Of a stretch of DNA of 64,000 bases, positions 9,800-22,374 are shown in pieces; position 1 is the first letter of the stretch; each line of letters opens with the position of its first letter. The DNA is from Portulaca oleracea (lineage: Eukaryota > Streptophyta > Magnoliopsida > Caryophyllales > Portulacaceae), in contig CM055875.1 in the NCBI GenBank assembly GCA_029582165.1, positions 28,408,644 through 28,472,643 on the forward strand, written 5' to 3'. The translations under genes and the position numbers were made by a program. A model generated the notes under the pieces. That model made no database searches. It was not told the DNA's origin and saw only the letters and a program-made list of their open reading frames with translations.

Positions 9800-12700
9800 T
9801 GTAACACCCCAATCTTAAACCACAATTTAAATGCTTACTTAGCACCCAAATTCATGATTAGCGCAGCGGAAAAACTTGACCGGGGCATTACCGCCGTCCC
9901 GAAAGAGACAAGGCAACCACAAAACACTAACACTTTTTAAACCACAAGGAAAACTAACTCCAAACCCAATACATAATTGATACAATCCGCTGAAAAATAT
10001 AGATACATAAACTTAAACATTTGCGAGAGTCTTCCAAAGCGCAAAATTTGGCTTCCATCCATAACTTAGCTTAGGGACTACCTCAACCTGCTGGAGCTAC
10101 TTTGGAACAGACTTGCTTGGACCCTGAGAACTCGAGCCTCCTAAAACAAAACATTAAAACAACGCGAAAGGTGAGTGGGGAAACACTCAGTACGAAACCT
10201 CCAACACGTAAACCGCTCAAAACGGTTTGGTCGACATTTAAATTCATTTTGAAAACGGGAAAGGGGATAAACATAAATAAACTTAATGATTTAAGCATAA
10301 GGCATAAATAAGTAAAGCTGAACTTAGCTATATGAATGAAAAACGTGGAACCCTCATGATCGGTGCAAGCACCTCACACACGCGTATGCCCAAATCGATC
10401 GAGATTTGGATTGGGTGACCGTTAAACGGTCGACACTGGCCAGGTCGGGACACTCTGATCAGGAGTGCTAAAAACATAATTAAACTTTATATAACATAAG
10501 ATGGGTCCACCTTAAAGCATAAAAGACTTGCATAAAGCATAAAACTTGGTAGAACATGAATTAACTCGCACGAAGGCGGTAAAGGTTGGACAATTTGCGT
10601 ACCTTGAGACGCTAAAAATTGGGTGGTGCGGCTTGGAGATGGCGCTTGCAACTTGACGGCTAAGACGGAAATAAATAATAACGAAGAACCAACAAGGTTC
10701 TAAATTAGAATCATAAACTTAGAAACTTAGTAAAATAATTAAAACGACTTTTTAGAAATAAAATTTCAGGTTTAAGTATAGATAATGTTCAAGGTATAAC
10801 TCGGGCTAGGAAAATCGGAATAAAGCAAAAGAGTATATCCCGGAATAGGGAAAAATGAGATCTACAACTTTGATGAAAGGGCCAGAGGCTAAAAATGAAG
10901 GGAAGGGTCCCAAAATGGGCCCGGACAGCAGCTGAATCAATGAAAATAAAGGGTTTCGGGTTGAAATTATATAGAGAAATTGACGTAGAAAGGTAGAATC
11001 AATAGATGGAACTTGTATCTTTTGAAGGATAACTTGATTGATGAAAGATGAGATTAAAAGATTAGAGGTTGAATATGAAATTAGAAGAATTCCCTTGAGA
11101 TTTACTTAGAAGGATAATATTGATGGAGTAAACGATGGAAGAAAGATAGGTAATGTAATTTGAGGAAAAAAAATCCATGAGTTGAGACTTTAGGAAACTC
11201 ATCATAAGAACTATTTAGAACTTGGACGACCTTAGGTAGATAGATACTTTAACCAACTCAAAGGTATCGAATTATTAATTTAATGTTCACCGGGAGACAC
11301 GTAAAACTTATTCTCAAACTCTTATTTTTGGATAAATAACTTTGGGACATAACCCGGTTTCTAACTATACTTCTCCACTTAAAGGCTTAACTCGAGGTTA
11401 TAATCTATAATCATCATTTATCAAGGCTTAAGGACCCTTATTGACTTAGCTTAGAACCTTAGAAATGGGTTTTTACCACTTATAAATTGGGCAGAATATT
11501 CACACAGGACAACCCGGTTTCCGGGCTTATAACTTATACTCCGATATCGTATGACTACAAACCATACCTTTTCGGAAAGCTCATGCATAATCTAAAACTT
11601 TCATGTTTTCCTCAAAACCAAAGAAATCTCTAAGAGGTCGAAAAATAGCTCATAACCTACTGACTTTAAACTCGTATGTAAAAATCTGGTTTCACGGTTT
11701 TGCTCATAACTTGGTCGATTCAAGACGGAATTTAGAAATTCCAAAGCCTATGGTTTTCTAATACTTTGGGCTATCTAATGGAGCAAAAATCTGGGCAAAA
11801 ATCCAACTTTAAAAATTCGAAAATTTCCAGAACTGGGCAGAACGTTTTTAGCTCTTGAAATTGACTCTAATGGTGATTTAAGCTCCCAAACTTGTAATCA
11901 TTCTCCATTAAACTCTACTTGGCTAAAATCTACCATATTTCCAGAAATTATAACACTTAAATAAGCTCATCAAAAGCCTCAAGAATGACATGCAACCATG
12001 AATTCAATACCAATAACACATTCTAGTAATTTTTACCTCAAAATACACTTAATTCACCCAAATTAAACCTTATAACACTTGAATCAACAACTTCATACGT
12101 TATAATCTGTCCTTAAGCTTAGAAATTCACCAAGAAACAACATGCAACATGATTTTATCATCATCCAACATAAATCCATCAAAGATATCTCAAGAACAAC
12201 CCAAATTACACATGTATCTCTTTCAAAATTAAACCCTAATAACCATAAACTGAAAATTACACTAAAAGAGAGTAAAAGAAGTAAAAATTGACAAGAATAA
12301 CATGTAATTATCATGAAAATCAGATTAGGGTATAAAAGAGTGAAATTGGGGGTTTTAGAAATTACCCTTTGGGTTAAAATTGGATGAAATTCAAGAGGAG
12401 AGGAGGAGAGGTGGCCGGCGGCGGCTCCGGCGTGGCCTGGTGGCCGGAAAAGGGCGGCAGAGGGTGGTGGCGTGGGCTGGTCGGGGCAGCAGCAGAGCAA
12501 GATGAGGGAGATGGAGTTTGTAGAGAGAGAAAGTGGAGTGTGGGTGTTTGAATTAGAAATGAAGATAATAACCTCTTCTACTATCTAATATACTCCCTCA
12601 TTAACTAAACCACTAATATATTAACTAAAATCTGAAAATACAAATGAGTAAAATAATTATAAGAGTAGTAAAAATTACCCATTTAGTTTGATACTAGGTA

Positions 12701-13109
12701 AAATTAATTGGTAACATTTGGGTTGGAATAAGATAGAACTTGAATAGGGAAATTAAATAAAATGGAAAATAAATACCACTTGTACTTAAATTAAATAAAA
12801 TAAATATAACTCAAATAAAATAAATTGAGTTTTGGAATAATAAAATATAATCTTCTAGAAGTAAAATAATTAAACCCTTTTTCCGACTAAAATTACGTAT
12901 ACGGTAACCCGATACGAATTTACTTAATAGGTAAATAAAATAATTTTGGAACTTATAATTCGATACTTGATACTTTGCCATCTCCGCACGAAACTCGATA
13001 ATCGATAAAATAGATAATACTTGAAAATAAACGCGAAAAATTTATACGCAATTTAGATAATTACGGTATTAACGCTTAATTAATCGCGATTTTGGGGCGG
13101 GTTATTACA
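9800..13109 (-). mobile_element. L1 solo LTR, 3.3 kb, with 5-bp TSD
   Basis: The plus strand runs from tgtaacaccccaatc to ggcgggttattaca, that is TG...CA with TGTAA/TTACA ends, and is flanked by tgcaa (9795-9799 and 13110-13114). It is nearly identical to the 5' LTR at 25246-28551, so orientation is minus. One difference is the lack of about 12 bp near 12420, which both LTRs of the full-length element retain. No internal region adjoins it, so it is a solo LTR formed by LTR-LTR recombination or the equivalent in this duplicated locus. Open frames inside (for example 12093-12500) are not coding. Confidence 0.85.
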
Positions 13110-15534
13110 TGCAATGATCGTCAAGTTTATCAGTCTATAATTTCTTTTCTTGATGAATCTCTTCCGTTAATTTATAGTGATCATGATCGTATATGTATTC
13201 ATTTTTTTAAGACCGATATAAGCGGATCCTTCTTATATCCAAGTTGAGGTGGAAATAATTATGAGAATTTACGAGGAGGTGTATAAGTATATTTATTTGG
13301 GTTCCGTAGGTTACTGATAATATTTTTATGGTATAATAAATTGAAGTAATTTGGGTTTAGGGGAATATAAATGTAAGGAGGGAGATTAAAAATTGGTGAA
13401 TAATATTAATTTGGGCCATCATTTTGGCCGGCCAAAGGGAAGCAAAGGGGGCAATTGGGCCCTTATGGTCTATAAATACATTGCTTATGGGCCATTTTCA
13501 TTTGTTTTTACAATCTCAACCCAACACCCACTCCCTGTCTTGTTTCTCTTTCCCGGTTCCTCAGCTGTCGAGCCACCACTGCCCGATCACCCCCTCTCTG
13601 CCCCACCTGTTGCTGTCGTCGTTTTTGTCCGCCGCCGGCCAGATTTTCCGGCCACCGCTGCAACACCACTGCACCATCATCCTCCCTTTTCTTCCTTTTC
13701 TCCTCTTTATATGGTAATTCCTTTATCTTTCACCCTCACTCTCTTTCAAGCATTAGGGTATGATTATAATCTGATTTTTAGGTGTTTTTCATTTTTTTTT
13801 TCAAAGGTTAATCAAGTGATACTTAAATTCAAGAGGTGGTGGTTGAAGGAATCAAAGTACAAAAGTGTGAATTGGGTAAGTTTGTGAGGAACGTGTGTTT
13901 AGATGGTTGAATAAGTGAATAATGTTATATTGTGAAATGCATGTTGGTTAGGAGGTTTAATTCCTTATGGAAGATTAAGTTTGTAGTTAAAATGTGGAGG
14001 CATGTGCTTAGAATGGGATTAGATTAGCAAGAATTCTATGGTTTTTTATGTTGAATTTATGAAGTGCATGGTTTAGAAGCTTGAATTATATTGAATTGTG
14101 TTTGGCATGTATAAGATTTAGTCAAGAATGAGGGTATTTCTAATTAGTATTTTAATTCTGGAAATTTGCTCTTGTGATTGAAGAATATGTTTTAGGAAGT
14201 GATTATGGTAAATTATGAGGTTTAATCAAGCATGCAAGTGATGTTGCAATCTGATTGGTTTTTGATATTTCTAGAGAGCATGGGTTCGGAATTTGGCCCA
14301 TTTATGGCATTATTAGTTATTTAAAGTGTTAGCTAACACTCGATTTTTGTAGCTCGACATTTCGATATGTATATTAGGAGTTATGGCCAAAATCGTAAGA
14401 ATGCGCAAATATGTGAATAACTGACGTTAGTCCAAAGATGGGTATTTTCTGAAGGTTTAGAGATCCCTTTGGTTCAAAAAGTAAACATGAAAGTTGTAGA
14501 GGATACTTTGAGCTTTCCAGAAAGGTATAACTCATGGTCATATGATATTAGGAGTGAGAGTTATGAGTTCCCGAATCGAGGCTAATAATCTGAGTTTACC
14601 CAGAAAGTGTTTTGGGACTGCCTGTCTTCTTGGCAAAAATCCGACCTTTTCTCATGCCCAAATCAACTTGTGGATAAAATAAAAGTTAAAGTATGTATTA
14701 TAAGCTTTCCATAGACAGTTTGCACGCCCCGAACCGATAAGTATCGCTTGAGTTATGATTCTCCGAATAATTGAAGTGAAATTGAGAATTTTTCTGGGCA
14801 GCTTGCAAAGATGAGAGTTTTTACCCTCCTTAACCACGTGTTTAACCTTCATGGTCAACTACAAAGTTGGAGTATGTAATCTAAGATTTCCGAAAAGTCC
14901 TTTTATACCATGATACGATACTTGAGGGATGAGTTATGACCTTAGGAGTATGCCTTAGGAATCGAAGTCCTTATTTTATCTCTAGAAAATTCACTAAATT
15001 ATTCTTCCATGCTGCCACCTAAGTTAAACTCTAATTCATGATCTTTTTGCTTTTTAAGTCATTCCAAGAGATCGTTGCACTCAAGTTGTTCAAGTCCCTA
15101 CGCGTCCAGTGTGAGTTTTAAATCTTCAGGTACGTATATTACCTGATATTTTATGCATATTATTATGAATTCTTCTTTTTATGCCAAATTCGTTATGTTT
15201 ATTCTATCATTCATGCTTATACGCAAACACTTATGCTTTATGTTCAAAGGTTTACGCAAATCGTATGAATTTCAAATATCATGGTCAAATTATCAAGTTA
15301 TTTTACGATTATTTTAAGGGCTTATGCTACACATTTTTTTAAATAAAGCATCTTATGCTAAGTCAATACTCTGACACTATTGGTACTTCATGTATTATAT
15401 TTCCGTACAAGAGCAATTTATGTTCAAGAGGCGTTATAAAATATCATCAAGTTAGGAATAAGATGGGTTAAGGATTAAATGGTTTCCAATGTTGAAGGGT
15501 TAGGTTTTTAAATTTCTAAGGTTAATAAAGACCC

Positions 15535-15715
15535 CGCCCATGTTTAATCGTGCTTTAATGCACCCCATGTTACCCGTGCCTCCGTGCACACCATGTTTAT
15601 GGTGCTTAGTGCACCCATGTTACGCGTGCCTCCGTGCACACCATGATAACCGTGCCTTAGCTCACACCAGAGAAATTTATGTTTATGGTGCCTTAAATGC
15701 ACACCATGAAAAACT
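15535..15715. repeat. LTR minisatellite, gtgcacaccatg units (copy A; copy B at 30962-31145)
   Basis: Imperfect tandem units of about 25-45 bp share the core tgcacaccatg plus gtgcctt/gcgtgcctcc. The related L2b LTR carries the same kind of array, inverted, at 17215-17375 (copy B 32640-32795) with the core ggtgtgcactaaggcac. The array is therefore an inherited part of this LTR family. The overlapping open frames are by-products of the repeat. Confidence 0.8.
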
Positions 15716-16027
15716 GGCCAGTATAGGATATTTATCCACCATGTGGGCCTCCCGATCGGTTCAGGTAAGCGCATACGGAGGCTTAGCCAATGATCGCAAG
15801 TAGGGGACCTTCTTATAAGTTTTAAGACAACCAAGAGTTACTTTAAAGCTAAGTTTTACGGTTTTATGTGAAGGGAATGTTTTAAAGGTTTCGCACTAAG
15901 TTTCATATGGGTGTTCTCCTAAAGGGTTCTGCTTACTTCATGCATGATTAAAGTCAAGTTCTTCATGACTAGTTCCTTCTTATTTTATGATCAAGTACAA
16001 TTAAAGTAAGAACTCACATTTTGGTTT

Positions 16028-18150
16028 TGTAACACCCCCAGGTTACTAACCACTAGATTAAGCTAATGATTCACCTAACCCAATGATTAGCGGCGGATAA
16101 ACACCTGAGAGAGTTACCGCCATCCATGGAGGTGGACAAGGCTAAGACTAATCCCAACAAAGCAATCAACCATAAACCAACTTCAAACATGCATCACCAG
16201 CATAACTTAACTTAAACCAACTCAAAACAACATAAAACAGCCCACAAGAAATTATACAACCCATTAAATCACAATTTCTTTTAAATCCTTCACGAAGAGC
16301 TTCTAACCACCTTCAGATTCCTTAAGGTGCTCTAGGGTTTCGTCCTCCCGGGGCTTTTCCATTCTCCTTTGCCGAGATCCCTAAAACGAAAACATAAAAC
16401 TTCGAAAAGTGAGTTAAACTCATGCAGTACGTATATCCCTAACATGTAAGAATCTTTTCGTGATTCATTTTAGTTATAGCGCGGCTCCAAAATCGTTAAA
16501 AACAACATAACAACAATTTAACAATAAGAGTAGCATAACTTACAAAGATTGACCATAACTTAACCTGAACATGAAGAAATATAACTGAACCTGTACTTAA
16601 ATCACAACTTAGACGAAAATATTTATGAGTTTCCCCTTTTAAAGGTAACTGGATAACCATAAACTTGTTTGAAATCAAATAAGATCATGCATGAACTGAC
16701 ATAGACACACACATGAAACCTTTCCATAAACATGACTTTAACTTCCATGAAACAAAACTTATAAACTCTGGTAAGTAACTGAAGCAACTTTACTTTAATC
16801 CCAGTAATTTGGAAAACTTAGGATACATAAAACTTGGTATATCATACCACTTAATGTGTGACACAAACCGTACTTGGAACACATGACTTAGAAAGTGACA
16901 AGTAAATTACGTCATAAAACATGAGTTAAATCGTGTACCCAACATATAGCGTAAACTGTTACTTCAAACTAATTATAAAGTGTGACTTATAACATGTTGC
17001 AAAATATACTTAAAAACCATAAATAAGTCCTATAAGACTTAACCCTTAACTTAAATCCTTGAAGTACTTAGTTACTTAAAACTTTGTTGCCGTATTATTA
17101 TCCTGAAGGTCCCCTACTTGCGATCATCGGCTAAGCCTCCGTATGCGCATACCCGGACCGATCGGAAGATCCGGATAGTGGATAATTATCCTATACTGAC
17201 CAGATTTCCATGGTGTGCAACTAAGGCACTACAATTATATTTTCCTTGGGTGCACTAAGGCACGTATATAATTAGCTTGGGGTGCACAAAGGCACATAAA
17301 CATGTTTTTCCTTGGTGTGCACTAAGGCACTATAAACGTGGTGTGCACTAAGGCACCATAAGCATGGGCGGGGCCTTTATTAATTTCTAAAACTTCAAAC
17401 TTAAATCTTGATACCTTGACATTGGATTCTTAAACAAAACTAGTTCCTTAAACTACCCTTTTCCAATCATAACTTAAAGATACAATCTTGTAATCTCCTT
17501 GGATAAGACTTGTACTTGTGTCGAAAAATACTCATGAAATCTTTCACGACATAGCTACTTGTTAGCCATAAGAGACCCAACCAAAGGTACTTAACCGATG
17601 TAGATGTTTCAACGCGGAAAACGTATAACATAAATATTTAAGTAAGATGCTTTACTTAATAAAACTTACTTGGTACATAAAACCACATAAACTTACTTAA
17701 TTATACTTTAACATGATAAATACGATTTTCATAAACGACATAGATTTTAAAAATAAACATGAGATTTATATGGCATAAAATAAATCATGTAATTAACTTA
17801 AAAAGGGTTACAGGCAATATCCGTACCTAAAGACTTAAAAACACGTACGGAACGAGTAGGGACTTGAACAGTGGTGCAACGATCTCTTGGAGGGACTTTA
17901 CAAGAAACGAAAATCATAAATTAGGACTTAGCTTAGGTGGTAGCATGAGATAATAACTTAGTGAATTTTCCAAGAATAACAATAATGAACTCAATTTCCA
18001 AGGCGTACTCGTAAGATCATAACTTATTCCTCAAATATCGGATCATGTCATAAGAGGAATTTTCGGAAAGCTTAGAACATACACTCCAACTTTGTAGTTG
18101 ACCATGAAGGCTAAAAACGTGGCTAAGAAGGGTAAAAACCAACATCTTTT
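16028..18150 (-). mobile_element. L2b solo LTR, partial copy in duplicated block A
   Basis: It starts tgtaacacccccagg on the plus strand after ggttt (16023-16027), exactly like the complete copy at 31462. It is cut off at the rearrangement joint near 18150, so about half of the 4.1-kb LTR is missing. Confidence 0.8.
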
Positions 18151-18883
18151 CAAGAGGAGAGGAGGAGAGGTGGCCGGCGGTGGCTCCAGGCGGCGGCTCC
18201 GGCGTGGCCTGGTGGCCGGAAAAGGGCGGCAGAGGGTGGTGGCGTGGGCTGGTCGGGGCAGCAGCAGAGCAAGATGAGGGAGATGGAGTTTGTAGAGAGA
18301 GAAAGTGGAGTGTGGGTGTTTGAATTAGAAATGAAGATAATAACCTCTTCTACTATCTAATATACTCCCTCATTAACTAAACCACTAATATATTAACTAA
18401 AATCTGAAAATACAAATGAGTAAAATAATTATAAGAGTAGTAAAAATTACCCATTTAGTTTGATACTAGGTAAAATTAATTGGTAACATTTGGGTTGGAA
18501 TAAGATAGAACTTGAATAGGGAAATTAAATAAAATGGAAAATAAATACCACTTGTACTTAAATTAAATAAAATAAATATAACTCAAATAAAATAAATTGA
18601 GTTTTGGAATAATAAAATATAATCTTCTAGAAGTAAAATAATTAAACCCTTTTTCCGACTAAAATTACGTATACGGTAACTGATACGAATTTACTTAATA
18701 GGTAAATAAAATAATTTTGGAACTTATAATTCGATACTTGATACGCTTTGCCATCTCCTCGCATCTAAACCCGACATCGATAAAATAGATAATACTTGAA
18801 AATAAACGCGAAAAATTTATACGCAATTTAGATAATTACGGTATTAACGCTTAATTAATCGCGATTTTGGGGCGGTTATTACA
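18151..18883 (-). mobile_element. Truncated 3' LTR of the L1 element
   Basis: It matches the first 730 or so bp of the LTR (27820-28551) including the two-unit ggtggctccaggcgg stretch, and ends ggcggttattaca next to the polypurine tract. At 18150 it joins L2b sequence instead of continuing into the remaining 2.6 kb of LTR. Confidence 0.85.
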
Positions 18884-18896
18884 TCCTCCCCTAAAA
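18884..18896 (-). promoter_or_regulatory. Polypurine tract (plus-strand primer)
   Basis: The minus strand reads ttttaggggagga directly before the LTR start tgtaataa. This is the usual site and composition of the primer for plus-strand synthesis in gypsy elements. Confidence 0.8.
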
Positions 18897-18939
18897 GAAG
18901 TTTCGTCCTCGAAACTTGACGATGATCATAAAACGCGTT

Positions 18940-19130
18940 TGTTTACCTTAGAAGAGATGGGGATATTGTTTCTTCATGTTTTCTTGGTCTCCCACGTGGC
19001 TTCCGACGTGTCTTGATTCGCCATAGCACTTTGACTAAGGGAACTTCTTTCGTTCGTAGCTTCTTGATTCGCCGATCCGTAATTTGAATCGGTTGTTGCT
19101 TGACGGTTAAATCTTCACTAGAAGCGGTGG
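18940..19130 (-). pseudogene. Chromodomain remnant at the C-terminus of pol
   Basis: On the minus strand the translation reads QQPIQITDRRIKKLRTKEVP, then LVKVLWRIKTRRKPRG, resembling the C-terminal chromodomain of chromovirus integrases (Leu-Arg-x-Lys-x-Ile/Val-Pro-Leu-Val-Lys-Val-Leu-Trp). The usual Glu-Ala-Thr-Trp-Glu part after LWR is altered. In the family this domain guides integration to heterochromatin. Connection to the upstream integrase frame needs frameshifts. Confidence 0.65.
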
Positions 19131-19403
19131 TTCCCCACTAGAATATGACTCGGTCCGTACATATTTCCGGCTGCGACACATGAAAAACATCGTGGATTCC
19201 TCCTAAGCTAGATGGTAACTCCACTCGGTATGCTACCGGTTGACTTTTCTATGATTGGGTATGGCCCAATGTAGCGTGGGCTTAGCTTCCTTTGACATTG
19301 AATCTCCTGATCCCTTTGGTCGGAGAAATCTTGAGAAAACGTGATCTCCAACTTGAAACTCGAGAGGTTTCCGCCTCTTATCTGCATAGCTCTTTTGCCG
19401 GCT

Positions 19404-20417
19404 CTAGGCGGTCTTGATGTGCTGTTGAATAACTCGAACCTTATCTGCCGTGTCCTGAATTAATTCTGGACCTATGATTAGTGCTTCGTCTAGCTCTCCC
19501 CAACATAGCGGGGTTCGGCATCTTCTACCATAGAGTGCTTCGAAAGGGGCCATCTTAATGGTGGCTTGATAGCTATTATTATACGAAAATTCGATGAGCG
19601 GGAGGAATTCATCCCAATTTCCTTGAAAGTCGAGGACGCATGCTCGTAGCATATCTTCTACAATCTGATTCACCCTTTCGGTTTGACCATCACTTTCCGG
19701 ATGATAGGAGCTACTGAAATTGAGTCGCGTGCCAAAAGCTCCTTGCAGCGCGCTCCAAAACCTCGATTGAAATCTCGTATCCCGATCAGACACTATATCT
19801 TTGGAATTCCATGTAGACGAACAATCTCCGGAGGTAAATATTTGCCAATTTATCCACGCCCACCCTTCATGGATGGGAATGAAATGTGCCGACTTAGTTA
19901 GGCGTCCACGATGACCCATATAGCATTCTTTCTCGACATGGTGAGGTAAACCCATGATAAAATCCATAGAGATCGACTCCCATTTCCATGTGGGAATTTC
20001 CAAAGGCCTAAGTTCTCGATGGCCGTTGATGTTCGCTTTGACTTTTTGACAAGTTAGGCATCCATCACATAATTAGCTATATCCTTCTTCATATTGGCCA
20101 CCAAAAATTTTCTTTCAAATCCCTATACATCTTAGTACCTCCCGGGTGTACTGAAAACAATGAATTATGGCTTTCCTCCAAAAGCTTTAACCTTAAGTCT
20201 CTCTTGTCAGTACACACAATCTATCCTGAAATCTTAGGGTTCCATCTTCTTGGATCAGAATCCGGCATCCTTTTATTGCAAGATTGTCCCCGATTCTCTT
20301 GAGCTCGAATCGCTCATTTGCTCGTCTTGATTTCCTCAATGATGGATGATCGTAGGGATAACGCAGAGCTTCTCCATGACTTCCCCTGCTGACTAGCTCG
20401 ATGCTTTCCTTACACAA
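19404..20417 (-). pseudogene. Integrase region of the L1 chromovirus, degenerate
   Basis: The longest open part (20003-19404) reads like a gypsy integrase core: WESISMDFIMGLP, RLTKSAHFIPI, IVSDRDTRF and YHPESDGQTERVNQ, then PFEALYGRRCRTPLCW. The second catalytic Asp (SDRD) and the Glu (QTER) are present. The first Asp is lost: the position before RLTKSAHF reads HRG, not VDRL-type. The zinc-binding N-terminal part (20417-20193 and on) is split by stops; its EDGTLRFQDRLCV is recognisable. Not expected to work. Confidence 0.8.
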
Positions 20418-20600
20418 TTCCTGTAATCTCGGATGAATCCTCAGTTGTCAACTTTACATGCGTGTCTTTCGCTTAACGCATCGCCTACCACATTTGCTTT
20501 ACCAGATGGTACCGATATCCAAGTCATAGTCCTTGATAAGCTCTAACCATCGTCACGCTTTAAATTCAACTCCTTCCGAGTGAATATATATTTGAGACTC

Positions 20601-20930
20601 TTATGATCCGTGAAAATGGTCGTATGGACTCCATATAAATAATGCCTCCATATCTTCAAGGCAAAAAACCACTGCGAGCTCTAAATCATGAGTCGGGTAA
20701 TTCTTTTCATAAGGCTTTAATTGCCGAGACGCATAGGCGATCACTTTGTTATCTTGCATCAAGACACAACCTAATCCTTGATGGGATGCGCTACTATATA
20801 CCACATACTCTTTTCCTTCCTCGGGAAGGGATAACATCAAGCGGTTGTCGCTTTTCTTTAAGCACTGGAAGGCTTCTTCACACTTGTCGGTCCACTCAAA
20901 ACGTGTGGATTGCTTGAGAAGATTAGTCAA
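20601..20930 (-). pseudogene. RNase H region of the L1 chromovirus
   Basis: The translation contains [34 protein letters not shown] and [20 protein letters not shown], then LELAVVF, the classical gypsy RNase H signature. The usual catalytic Asp in YSDASHQG is Ser here. A frameshift near the end loses the IWRHYLYG segment. It would degrade RNA in RNA-DNA hybrids during reverse transcription if intact. Confidence 0.8.
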
Positions 20931-21101
20931 CTAAGAGCTATTCTTGAGAAATTCGCACGAACCTTCGATAATATCCGCCATACCTAAGAAACTTGGATTT
21001 CACTAATAGAGGGCCTTGTCCACTTTGAACCGTAGAAATCTTACTAGGGTCCACTTGGATCCCTTCATCGGTGACTATATGGCCTAGAAAAGCCACTTCT
21101 T

Positions 21102-21824
21102 TCACCAAAACTCACACTTTGAAAACTTAGCATACAATCGTTGTTCCCTTAAGGTTTGAAGTACAATCCTTAAATGCTCATGCTCCTCTTGACTCTTCGA
21201 ATACACCGTAATGTCGCCAATAAACACCACTACAAACTTGTCCAAATGGGGTTTGAATACCCGATTCATTAGATCCATAAATACCGCTGCATTGGTAAGC
21301 CCAAACGGCATCATCGTTAACTCATAATGTCCATACCTCGCCCTAAAGGCGCCTTGGGTATGTCTTCACTCTAACTCGAAATGGTGGTATCCTGACCTCA
21401 AGTCTATCTTAGAAAATACTCCGCTCCTTGAAGTCGGGTCGAATAGATCATCGATCCTTGGAAGAGGGTACTTGTTCTTGATAGTAACCTTGTTCAGCTC
21501 TCGGTAATCGATACATAACCTTAAGCTACCATCCTTTTCTTCACAAATAATACCGAGCTCCTGGTGATGTGCTCATTCGATGAACCCTTTACTCAATAAA
21601 TTATCTAATTGCTCTCTTAATTCCTTAAGCTCATGCAGCGCCATCCTGTATGGTGCCTTGGATATAGGCATAGTCCTTGGAACTAACTCTATTTCAAAAT
21701 CAATCTCCTCCTGGGGTAGTTCCGCAACTTCTTCAGAAAAATATCTTGGAAATCTCGTACACGGGATTTCTTCTATTCGCGGATCTTTGGGATCTTCACT
21801 TACTAGGCATAGGTAACCTCGCAC
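21102..21824 (-). pseudogene. Reverse transcriptase region of the L1 chromovirus
   Basis: Three readable pieces cover the RT: 21824-21573 (RTMPISKAPYRMA, LLSKGFIE), about 21555-21380 ([29 protein letters not shown]) and 21314-21102 ([20 protein letters not shown], then [15 protein letters not shown]). The active-site motif normally reads F-I-D-D; here the first Asp is Gly. Frameshifts separate the pieces. Confidence 0.85.
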
Positions 21825-22040
21825 CCATGATTAAGCAACTTTCGAGCCTTCATGTAAGATATGATAGGACACGGTTAACCCCTATGTCCCCTACGAATTG
21901 AACTTCCTTGCCAAAGGCGCCTGAGAACAACTATTCCTCACGCACCTAATCTAAGCTTACGAGACCAACCACCCATACCTAGAATGATATCAAACTCCTC
22001 TAGATCTAATCAATAAGATTAATGTAAAAGATATCTGCAT

Positions 22041-22235
22041 TCAACCTAAGAGGACACCCACAAAACTAGTCGTGCATGGTATCGCTTGACCATTAGGTAA
22101 ACGATAGAGTAATTCATCGCATGGGCTAGATTTTGTAACTTTAGGTTCAAAACGACTTTGGTTGAGATAAACGAATGGGTTGCTCGAATCAAACAATGCA
22201 ATTAAAGGTTGCGCATATATATAAACCGTCCCCAA
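22041..22235 (-). pseudogene. Aspartic protease remnant of the L1 chromovirus
   Basis: The translation has PLIALFDSSNPFVYLNQ. In the family the active site is an Asp-Ser-Gly within ALFDSGA(T/S)HSF; here it is Asp-Ser-Ser and two residues are missing. Position between the gag zinc knuckle and RT fits the protease. Confidence 0.6.
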
Positions 22236-22374
22236 AGAATAACCATACCAGATTTTGTCGCTTCTTTCTCGCCATGACGTAGGCTTGACCGGTCACTGCG
22301 GCGTTGCTCTCATTGGCGGTGTTGGACGAGTGGTTCCCTGCCCGCCTTCGGTTCTCTTTGGGCATTCCGATGCC

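Larger units (their letters stand above)
13110..18150. repeat. Duplicated block, copy A (L2a right part plus partial L2b)
   Basis: With the solo LTR to its left, 9800-18150 is repeated in direct orientation at 25246-33573. Between small patchy differences the copies are identical for hundreds of bases. At about 18150 copy A stops matching (…catctttt) and switches into the L1 LTR (caagaggagagg), while copy B goes on (…catctttacaagctgccc). Overlap at the joint is only one or two bases. No gene lies within. Confidence 0.85.

Noticed and set aside
12093..12500. 135-codon open frame on the minus strand
   Set aside because: It lies within the L1 LTR over the GC-rich block. The other LTR copies break the frame.
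13393..13887. 164-codon open frame with Ser/Pro-rich content
   Set aside because: It lies in the L2a LTR. The second copy (28835-29200) has small indels that change the frame, and no domain is present.
15544..15834. Overlapping frames on both strands with His/Trp-rich peptides
   Set aside because: They come from the gtgcac minisatellite of the LTR.
19683..19901. 72-codon plus-strand frame in the integrase region
   Set aside because: It is the antisense shadow of the integrase core.
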